In this document: positions 55,044 through 64,000 of the stretch, piece by piece | Numbering within the stretch: position 1 is the stretch's first letter | Layout of the letters: each line of letters begins with the position of its first letter | NCBI RefSeq assembly: GCF_032854445.1 | Contig: NC_088300.1 | Coordinates: 80,269,084-80,333,083 of the forward strand | Length of the DNA stretch: 64,000 nt | Reading direction: 5' to 3' | Source of the DNA: Liolophura sinensis | Lineage: Eukaryota > Mollusca > Polyplacophora > Chitonida > Chitonidae | The notes under the pieces: model-generated | Databases searched by the model: none | The model's input: only the letters and a program-made list of their open reading frames with translations | Told to the model about the DNA's origin: nothing | Made by a program: the position numbers and the translations under genes

Positions 55044-55194
55044 ACACTGTGGATGGTCGTGGGTTTCTCCCGGGCTCTGATTGGTTCCTCCCGGGCTCTG
55101 ATTGGTTTCTCCCAGGCTCTGATTGGTTTCTTCCACTATAATGCTGGTGGTCGTATAAGTGAAGTATTCTTGAGTACGGCGTAATACACTGATC

Positions 55195-55223
<29 letters not shown>
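55044..55223 (+). mobile_element. SINE 3' fragment with an internal triplication
   Basis: The word GGCTCTGATTGGTTxCTCCC is present three times (55071-55130) where other copies have it once, then CATTATAATG-like body and tail ending in a long (AAAT)n run. Confidence 0.75.
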
Positions 55224-55225
<2 letters not shown>

Positions 55226-55581
55226 AATCTTGCGTTGGGCGAAATATGTGTTTGACAAATGGCGAATCTTTGAAAACGTTGACAGTGCTACACTTCAGGA
55301 AGGTAGTAAGATTTCGATTCCAAATTATTTTCTATTCTGTGCATTTCAGTTAATATTCAGACTCTTAGAATTTCTCTGAAAGGATTATAAGTCTTTGTAA
55401 CCTTTTCTTGAGAAATACTCATCTGCAATAAGTTCTCCACCTACGTAAATATTTCACCTTTACAAATACTAAAAATTTTCTTTAAAAAATTTCATTAAGA
55501 ATACTATAACGATAACTGACTTGAAATCCAGTATAATTTATTCATCTGATTTAACTGACTTGAAATTCAGTATAATTTATT

Positions 55582-55712
55582 CATCTGATTAGTGTTTCAC
55601 GCCGTACTCAGGAATATTTTACTTACACAACGGAGGCCAGCATTATGGTGGGAGGAAACCGGGATCAGCCCGGGGGAAACACACGACCATATGCAGGTTG
55701 CTGCAGACCTAA
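55582..55712 (-). mobile_element. SINE 3' fragment
   Basis: TGATTAGTGTTTCACGCCGT to CATATGCAGGTTGCTGCAGA; the flanking phrase ACTTGAAATCCAGTATAATT recurs around it (55521, 55559, 55711), suggesting a small local duplication. Confidence 0.75.
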
Positions 55713-56859
55713 AATCCAGTATAATTCGGTGATCCTAACTGATGGACTATAGATGACATCCATACGCAATAAACGATTAAAACCACGCTGGCAAACATAT
55801 ACATGCATGAACAGAAAAGAAAATATCTTTAAATGAGAGTCACGTGACAAGTTGCTTGTAAATGACAGTTACTAAATTAAGGAAAGCCGCCATATTTGAA
55901 GGAGATACTTAGGCCTATCTACTTTAAGAAGTAGGACCAAGATGGGGTTTGTTTCTAATGTTCTTTTAAAGATCAACAGTACAAGTGTGATGAAAAACAG
56001 CACAGGCCGTTCGACAATCTGATTGGTTAAAATAAGCTAACCAGGACGCAGAGTGAGGAAGCAGTTTGGTCGGCACCAGTGAACGTTATAGGTTATAAAT
56101 ATAGAAAACACAGAAAAAGTACACCGATTCTACGTGGAACCATAATTAAGTTAGACAAATCTAAAACCGTTAAACCCAACGAAAACGCTACATCTTCTCT
56201 CTGTCAATCTAAGCGGTGGCAATTTCAGCGCGTCAAAACAACACGGACCTGAACAAATCGCTTTTCCCGTGCTAAGTAATGTTTAATATGTCCTAGATAT
56301 GGTAAGAGCATCAAAGTTCGGCTGCTTTCAAGACCTCTTTACGGTGCACGTGTACATCTGTCAAGCTACTTCTTCTTGTTAGAGCAGGAAAGCTATGTTC
56401 GTAGTCAATGTAAACATGCAAGTGAGGAATGCCAAAACCCGTCACAGTGGCGGGCAAAGTACGAGATAAAACCTGCCGAGATGAGCATGTTTTTACATGT
56501 TCCAGAATGTAACAAATACTGACCCCGTGCGGTAGATGAAATATTTGTGGCAGCCATCCCAAAATAACGCCAGTTAAACATCTTTACAGCATTCTGCGTT
56601 TATGGCAACGGGTGCAAATTGCTGTGTCATGTAAACTCAGCATTCCGGACGCCACATCTGTAGAACTATCATGTCTAGCTACAAGAATGCACAAATTCGC
56701 TCAAACAAACCTGAATTTATGCTAATCAGTCAAGAAACTATTCAATCAACAAATCATTCATAAATCGATCAGTCAGTCAATCAATCTGCTGATCAGTAAA
56801 GCTGCCAATCTATAAATCAGCTAATGCCAACTTAGACATATGAAATCAGCCAGATCTGT

Positions 56860-57235
56860 GACCAAGTTGTCCTCTGTCTCAGGTCTGCTCAAGGGTGTTT
56901 CAGGAGGAAACCATCGCCCTTCTGCAAGCATCTGAACAACTTTCCTTACCCCTGACACACGTTTTCTCCCGCAGAACGAACTCAAGGTGTGTGTGCGGAG
57001 AGGACACAAATGTCCATTGGACTTGATGAACTATGATACAGCTGTCTGCTGTAAACCCTAACAACACTGTCACCAGGTTTTGTCCGTTACCCGCAGCAAA
57101 TGACTGTGCTTATTTATTTATTTATTTATTTTTTTATTTTTTTTTAGATTTATGGATGGAGGAAACCTAAGTAGCCTGATGTAAACCACCGACCTTTGGC
57201 ACCTATACTGACGAACTTTATTAACCGTAATCTAT
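56860..57235. repeat. Two fragments of one interspersed family
   Basis: 56905-56955 (GGAAACCATCGCCCTTCTGC then ACAACTTTCC) and 57160-57235 (AACCACCGACCTTTGGCACC then GACGAACTTTATT, next to a TTTA-rich tail) look like two decayed copies of the same element. A third piece lies at 1015-1062. Confidence 0.4.
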
Positions 57236-57554
57236 TCTATTATATTTCCGACGTGCCACGTATAGAGGTATATGCACATGATATTGTTGGACGGCAAGTT
57301 GTTTTCATCGAGCGCTAGACGGCGCAAATTGCCACATCATGTAGCGTCATCGATTATCGCTCATTATCATCAAGACCCCACAAACAGTGAGGGCCAAGGA
57401 ATATATACTTATGCTCCGTTAAAACGCCCAAGTTTGAACCGGCAACTAGCGTGTTTTGGGAATTTGACTTTGGACCCTTATTTATTTATTTGGTTTATGT
57501 ATGACCCATTATAAAGGTGTATTATATACTGCAATCCGTTATCTTGGCAGTGAA

Positions 57555-58265
57555 TAACGAACCACGCCGTTGCTGATTTACAATTCTGTTACACGCTGCA
57601 ATTCACGTTCTTATTTATTTACTATTCTGTTACACGCTGCGATTCACGTTCTTAATTATTTACTATTCTGTTACACGCTGCAATTCACGTTCTTATTTAT
57701 TTACTATTCTGTTACACGCTGCGATTCACGTTCTTATTTATTTACTATTCTGTTACATGCTGCAATTCACTTTCTTATTTATTTATTATTTTGTTACACG
57801 CTGCGATTCACGCTGTTATTTATTTATTATTCTGTTACATGCTGCAATTCATGCTGTTATTTGTTTATTATTCTGTTACACGCTGCAATTCATGCTGTTA
57901 TTTATTTATTATTTTATTACACGCTGCGATTCATGCTGTTATTTATTAATTATTTTGTTACACGCTGCGATTCACGATGTTATTTATTTATTATTCTGTT
58001 ACACTCTGCAATTCATGCTGTTATTTATTTATTATTTTATTACACGCTGCGATTCATGCTGTTATTTATTAATTATTTTGTTACACGCTGCGATTCACGA
58101 TGTTATTTATTTATTATTCTGTTACACTCTGCAATTCATGCTGTTATTTGTTTATTATTCTGTTACACGCCACGATTCACGATGTTATTTATTTGTTATT
58201 CTGAAGACACGCTGCAGTTCACGTTGTTATTTATTTATTATTCTGTTACACGCTGCAATTCGTTA
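57555..58265. repeat. About 41-bp tandem repeat, about 17 copies
   Basis: GTTACACGCTGCAATTCACG then TTCTTATTTATTTACTATT; later copies carry TGCTG in place of TTC. An 120-bp block (about 57880-58010) is itself repeated (58010-58140). Confidence 0.94.
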
Positions 58266-58869
58266 TCTGTAAATTGTAGTTCATGTTTGCCGTGTGCATG
58301 TTTAAATGTGATCGGAATAGATCAAGTGCTGGACATATAGTGGTTTACAGAGTGAATGAGGTCACCGGCTATGTGATGCTGACTGTAGTACACGGCAACT
58401 CGCATTCCTGTATACCACGGTTTGTTGGTAGTCCATAACACCTACAGAAAAATAGCATGGCGTAGTGTAGTGTGCAAATGCATGATTAGTTTATCCTTTA
58501 TATCAGTAGAAACTGTAATTTTTCTGTCAAGCACAACATAAATAACATGAAATAAATAAATAAAATAAATTTTAAATGTAGTAAATAAGTTTTTAAATAA
58601 ATCGATCAATCTCGCATCAACACGTGATACCTCCTCATAGCCTATCTCTGCATCTGTACGTATACAAGTCTCCATGTAGATGAATTGCATGATAGTGTTT
58701 CTGTTATCTTGGACTGTAACCCGCCTTGATAAGCTATACGAGCTTTGACTATACAGATACTATGGGATAGGGAAATGCGCCGCCAGTCTTTTAACCAACC
58801 TCGCCTATATTTGAACAACACCTACAATTAAGTAGAATGGAGGGTGAGTACAGTCATTTTGTTTTAATA

Positions 58870-59525
58870 ATTATCTGTCTACCTATTTGATCATGTTTGT
58901 GGGTGCCTGTCTCTTTGATGATGTTTATGTGTGTCTGCCTGAAAAATGATGCTTACGTATATCTGCCTGTTTGATGATGTTTACGTGTGTTAGCCTGTTT
59001 GATGATGTTTATGTGTGTCTATCTGTTTAATGAAGTCTGTTTATGTCTGCCTGTTTGATGACGTTTATATGTGTCTGCCTGTTTAATGATGTCTGTGTCT
59101 GCCTGTTTGATGTCGTTTATACGTGTCTGTCTGTTCGATAATGTTGATGTGTGTCTGCTTGTTTGATGACGTTTATATATGTCTGCCTCTTTGATGATGT
59201 TTATGTGTGTTTGCCTGTTTGATGATGTTTATATGTGTCTGATTGATGATGTTTATGTGTTTGTCAACATGACAATGCTGATGTGTGTCTATCTGTTTGA
59301 TGATGTTTACGTGTGTCTGCATGTTTAAAGATGTTTATATGTGTCTGCTGGTTTGATGATGTTTAGGTGTGTCTATCTGTTTGATGATGTTTATTTGTGT
59401 CTGCCTGTTTGATGATGTTTATTTGTGTCTGCCTGTTTGATGATGTTTATGTGTGTCTGCCTGTTTGATGATGTTTATTTGTGTCTGTCTGTTTGATGAT
59501 GTTTATGTGTGTCTGCCTGTTTGTT
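58870..59525. repeat. 28-bp tandem repeat, about 23 copies
   Basis: TGCCTGTTTGATGATGTTTA then TGTGTGTC, with many length variants. Confidence 0.94.
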
Positions 59526-59984
59526 TTTATATCCATGTATATGTGCCTGGGAATTAAATGCCCATACGAGCGATCGATATGCAGGGTAACATACTTTGTC
59601 CTAGATATCAGGCCGATTACGGATTGATTTAATGTCATATATACTCAGCCAAGAAGTAAGGAGCCAGATACCAAAATTAAGCGAGGCTCTGTTCCAAAGG
59701 AGGCAGAACAGGACGTGGAAATTCCAAGCCATGAAGTCTGAAGTGAGGAAGAACCACGCGAAGTACCAAACGAGGAAGCAGCAAGCGATATACAAAACGA
59801 GGACTTACCAAACCAGGAAGTAAAAAAGTACCAGAACAAGGAAGTACCATACAAGGAAGAACAAATGTAAGAAAGGTACGAAGTGAGGAGATTTCACACG
59901 AGAAGGTACAAAATGAGGAAGTACCATGCGAGATACTACAAAGCGGGAAAGCACATTGCGAGGAAGTGAGAAGTGAGGAAGTAC

Positions 59985-60555
59985 CAATACTAAGTTAAGG
60001 AAGTACACCAAGTAAGGAGGTACCACACCAGGAGGAACCACGTATGAGGAAGTATAAGGAAGTACCAAATGTGGAAACATCAAGTGAGGAAGTACCAAGT
60101 GAAGATGTACCAAGTTAGGAAGCATGAGGGAGTACGAGGAAGTACCAAGTGAGGAAACACCAAGTGAGGAAGTAAGAGAAAGTACCAAGTGTGGAAACAT
60201 CAAGTGAAGAAGTACCATGTGTGGAAACATCAAGTGAGGAAGTAAAAAGTGTGGAAACATCAAGTGAGGAAGTACCATGTGTGGAAACATCAAGTGAGGA
60301 AGTACCAAGTGAGGATGTACCAAGTGAGGAAACACCAAGTGAGGAAATACCAAGTGAGGAGGTACCAAGTGAGGAAACACCAAGTGATGAAGTACCAAGT
60401 GAAGATGTACCAAGTGAGGAAGCATCAAGGAGTACGAGGAAGTACCAAGTGAGGAAACACCAAGTGAGGAAGTAAGAGGAAGTACCAAGTGTGGAAACAA
60501 CAATTGAGGAAGTATGAGGAAGTACCAAGTGAGGAAGTGTGAGGAAGTATCATCT
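59985..60555. repeat. 15-bp tandem repeat, over 30 units
   Basis: AAGTACCAAGTGAGG and AAACACCAAGTGAGG; five codons, giving SEEVPSEETPSEE-like frames on plus and LGTSSL-like on minus. Degenerate units extend left to about 59800. Confidence 0.93.
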
Positions 60556-60611
60556 AGACCAGTACAATATGTCTATGCTATGCATATCCGCATAAAACAT
60601 GCGCTTAAATT

Positions 60612-60765
60612 AATGATGATTCAGTACCCTTACGTTATAAATATAACAATAATTCAGTACCCTTACGTTATCAATATAACAATAATTCAGTACCCTTACG
60701 TTATAAATATAATGATAATTCAGTACCCTTACGTTATAAATATAATGATAATTCACTCACTCACG
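60612..60765. repeat. About 33-bp repeat, 4 copies
   Basis: AATTCAGTACCCTTACGTTA then TAAATATAACAAT. It shares the AATTCAGTA start with the following 43-bp array. Confidence 0.9.
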
Positions 60766-61019
60766 TAACACCTGAAGTATGACTCTACTTCAACTAGGTA
60801 TCACTATGAATATGAAGTTAATTCAGTACGGCAGCATTAAAATATAATGATAATACACTCACTCGAGAAAAACACTCTAAGTAAGGAGATATTTCAGTGC
60901 AGGAACTAACTATAGCAGTTGATCATAACAGTAGCACTATAAGTATGCTGATAGCTAGATAATACACATGATGATACAGTTCGGTAGTACGATGGGCAAT
61001 ACGAATGATAAAGCTTCAT

Positions 61020-63345
61020 TTTAGTAGTACTTTAGGTGTAATAATAATTCAGTAAGGTACGTAGAACTGTAGGCCTATGCATGATAATAATTCAGTAAGA
61101 TACGTAGCACTTTAGGCCCATGCACGATAATAATTCAATAAGGTAGGTAGCACTGTAGGCCTGTACATGATAATACTTAAATAAACTGTAGACATATAAC
61201 TGATAGTAATTCAGTAAGGTACGTAGCACTGTAGCCATATCCATCATAATAATTCAGTAAGGTACGGAGCACTATAGATTTATTTATTCATTTGATTGGT
61301 GTTTTACGCCATGCTCAAGAATATTTCACTTATACGACGGCGGCTAGCTTTATGGTGGGAGGAAACCGGACAGAGCCCGGGGGAAACCCACGAACATCCG
61401 CAGGTTGCTGACATACCTTCCCGCTTACGGCCGGATAGGAAGCCAACATGAGCTGGAGTTGAACTCACAGCGTCCGCATTGGTGACAGACTCCTGGGTCA
61501 TTGCGCTGTGCTAGCGCGCTAACCAACTGAGCCACGGAGGCCCCCGTAGCACTGTAGACCCATGCATGATAATATTTCAGTAAGGTACGTAGCACTGTAG
61601 ACCCATGCATGATAATAATTCAATAAGGTACGTAGCACTGTAGACCCATGCATGATAATAATTCAGTAAGGTACGTAGCACTGTAGACCTATACATCATA
61701 AAAATTCAGTAAGGTACGTAGCACTGTAGACCCATGCATGATAATAATTCAATAAGGTACGTAGCACTGTAGACCCATGCATGATAATAATTCAGTAAGG
61801 TACGGAGCACTGTAGACCTATACATCATAAAAATTCAGTAAGGTACGTAGCACTGTAGACCCATGCATGATAATAATTCAGTAAGGTACGTAGCACTGTA
61901 GACCTATACATCATAAAAATTCAGTAAGGTATGTAGCACTGTAGGCCCATGCATGATAATAATTCAGTAAGGTACGTAGCACTGTAGGCCCATGCATGAT
62001 AATAATTCAGTAAGGTACGTAGCACTGTAGACCCATGCATGATAATAATTCAGTAAGGTACGTAGCACTGTAGACCCATGCATGATAATAATTCAATAAG
62101 GTACGTAGCTCTGTAGGCCCATGCATGATAATAATTCAGTAAGGTACGTAGCACTGTAGACCTATACATCATAAAAATTCAGTAAGGTACGTAGCACTGT
62201 AGGCCCATGCATGACAATAATTCAGTAAGAGACGTAGCACTGTAGACCTATACATCATAATAATTCAGTAAGGTACGTAGCACTGTAGACCTATACATCA
62301 TAATAATTCAGTAAGGTACGTAGCACTGTAGGCCCATGCATGATAATAATTCAGTAAGGTACGTAGCACTGTAGACCCATGCATGATAATAATTCAGTAA
62401 GGTACGTAGCACTGTAGACCCATACATGATAATAATTCAGTAAGGTACGGAGCACTGTAGGCCTATACATCATAAAAATTCAGTAAGGTATGTAGCACTG
62501 TAGGCCCATGCATGATAATAATTCAGTAAGGTACGTAGCACTGTAGGCCCATGCGTGATAATAATTCAGTAAGGTACGTAGCACTGTAGACCCATGCATG
62601 ATAATAATTCAATAAGGTACGTAGCTCTGTAGGCCCATGCATGATAATAATTCAGTAAGGTACGTAGCACTGTAGACCTATACATCATAAAAATTCAGTA
62701 AGGTACGTAGCACTGTAGGCCCATGCATGACAATAATTCAGTAAGGTACGTAGCACTGTAGACCTATACATCATAATAATTCAGTAAGGTACGTAGCACT
62801 ATAGGCCCAAGCATGATAATAATTCAGTAAGGTACGTAGCACTGTAGACCTATACATCATAATAATTCAGTAAGGTACGTAGCACTGTAGGCCCATGCAT
62901 GATAATAATTCAGTAAGGTACGTAGCACTGTAGGCCTATACATCATAATAATTCAGTAAGGTACGTAGCACTGTAGGCCTATGCATGATAATAATTCAGT
63001 AAGATACGTGGCTCTGTAGACCTATACATGATAATAATTCAGTAAGGTACGGAGCACTGTAGGCCCATGCATGATAATAATTCAGTAAGGTACGGAGCAC
63101 TGTAGGCCTATACATCATAATAATTCAGTAAGGTACGGAGCACTGTAGGCCCATGCATGATAATAATTCAGTAAGATACGTAGCACTGTAGGCCTATACA
63201 TCATAATAATTCAGTAAGGTACGTAGCACTGTAGGCCCAAGATGATAATAATTCAGTAAGGTAGTTAGCACTGTAGACCTATACATCATAATAATTCAGT
63301 AAGGTACGTAGCGCTGTACCCATATGCATGATAATAGTTCATGGT
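61020..63345. repeat. 43-bp tandem repeat, about 48 copies, interrupted by a SINE
   Basis: TAATAATTCAGTAAGGTACG, TAGCACTGTAGACC and either CATGCATGA or TATACATCA. The two variants alternate in blocks; a 300-base block is visibly repeated (about 62040-62220 and 62580-62760). Confidence 0.95.
61275..61543 (-). mobile_element. SINE, full length, minus orientation, inserted in the 43-bp array
   Basis: Plus strand begins with the (TTTA) tail and ends GAGCCACGGAGGCCCCC, the reverse of the tRNA-like head. The array resumes immediately after with GTAGCACTGTAG. Confidence 0.88.
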
Positions 63346-64000
63346 AGTAATTCAGTAAGGTACGTGTAGTACATTAGGTATGATTATAATTTAACAATAA
63401 TTATTAAAATATAATGATACCTAATGTACTTTGCGTGTATGTAGAATTACGTTAATGACTCATTATCACCTTAATAAATTGTTATCACACGCAGGGACTA
63501 CACCGTTACATGGCTATAGTACTACCATATCAAGTGCTGCCTTACCGATGCATTATCATAGGTGTACCACCACTTTACTGAACTATCACCCCATGTACAG
63601 AGTTACCTGACTCTACACGTATGACAGGATTAATAACTGATTAAGATATCCATGTACATGGGTTGAAAGTGGGAAGAAGATTCCTAATTCATGTGACAGT
63701 AGATCAACTCGAATGAATCACTGAATTCGGTAATGATGAAAGTATCGACATAGGAGCTCTACTGGTGTGGAAAGAGAGCACAAAGTCTGTGCATAGTCTG
63801 TGCCTACACGGTAGTCGGTGTTTAAGACTGTAATAATCTGCCTCTTGATAAGCTGTAGACCTCCTGTTGGCACGGATACATTTGATTAACATTACAAATG
63901 GGTTCCTGTAGATGTAACAGTTTATAGTCAGACATTACTAAAATATTGAAAAAGTAGGGTGTTTAATGCAGAAATCTATTGGTTAGGTTTGTGTAAATCT
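63346..64000. other. Unique DNA at the right edge
   Basis: No array, SINE or convincing coding frame seen. Confidence 0.7.

Larger units (their letters stand above)
50853..57554. other. Gene-poor unique DNA right of the LRR gene
   Basis: SINE fragments at 52783, 55044 and 55582, a G-run at 52747-52760, and decayed repeats near 53590 and 56860-57235. An acceptor-like CTTCTTGTGCAG on the minus strand near 51567 could belong to a 5'UTR exon. No coding exon is supported. Confidence 0.6.

Noticed and set aside
56311-56562. 83-codon minus frame starting MGWLPQIFHLPHGV
   Set aside because: An ordinary-looking frame but no family resemblance, no partner exons and decayed repeats nearby.
57570-58340. 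256-codon frame rich in IYLLFCYTLQF, resembling membrane segments
   Set aside because: A translation of the 41-bp AT-rich array; the hydrophobicity comes from TTATTTATT words.
59805-60528. Frames rich in SLGTSSLDVS and EVPSEETPSEE
   Set aside because: The 15-bp array read in different frames.

Overview
This is animal nuclear DNA. Genes are split into short exons with GT-AG introns, tRNA-derived SINEs are scattered throughout, and the palindrome TACATGTA is very common. Together with the SINE family (tRNA-like head, conserved body, tail ending in AAATAAATAAA) this points to a lophotrochozoan, most likely a mollusc. The species cannot be fixed from the window alone. There are no operons, CRISPR arrays or bacterial signals.

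Four protein genes can be built exon by exon with matching phases. (1) On the minus strand, 4034-10850, a low-molecular-weight protein tyrosine phosphatase (ACP1 family); exons 2-5 are visible, the first exon was not found and the last lies beyond the left edge. (2) On the plus strand, 12345-31627, a complete four-exon LIX1/LIX1L-type gene of 324 codons with a 16-kb first intron. (3) On the minus strand, 36767-37645, a small three-exon gene of 108 codons that I do not recognise. (4) On the minus strand, 42021-50852, a four-exon secreted protein of 1425 residues that joins a leucine-rich-repeat ectodomain, a long basic linker and a C-terminal trypsin-like domain lacking the catalytic His and Ser. 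The genes have no evident functional link.

Roughly 20 kb, near 30% of the window by summing approximate boundaries, is tandem minisatellite. More than 25 arrays of 15-90 bp units are present, nearly all unrelated in sequence. Three arrays are interrupted by SINE insertions. Many long open frames in the window are only periodic arrays without stop codons.

The most striking observation is in the phosphatase gene. The 3' end of exon 3 and its splice donor have been tandemly multiplied. A 27-bp unit made of the last 21 exon bases plus the first six intron bases recurs 18 more times into the intron. The result is a ladder of near-consensus 5' splice sites that are all in frame, each adding nine residues (VSMDHTARQ) if used. 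The second notable item is the LRR/pseudoprotease fusion gene.

Right of 50.9 kb I find no convincing gene: the sequence is SINE fragments, several arrays and unremarkable unique DNA.
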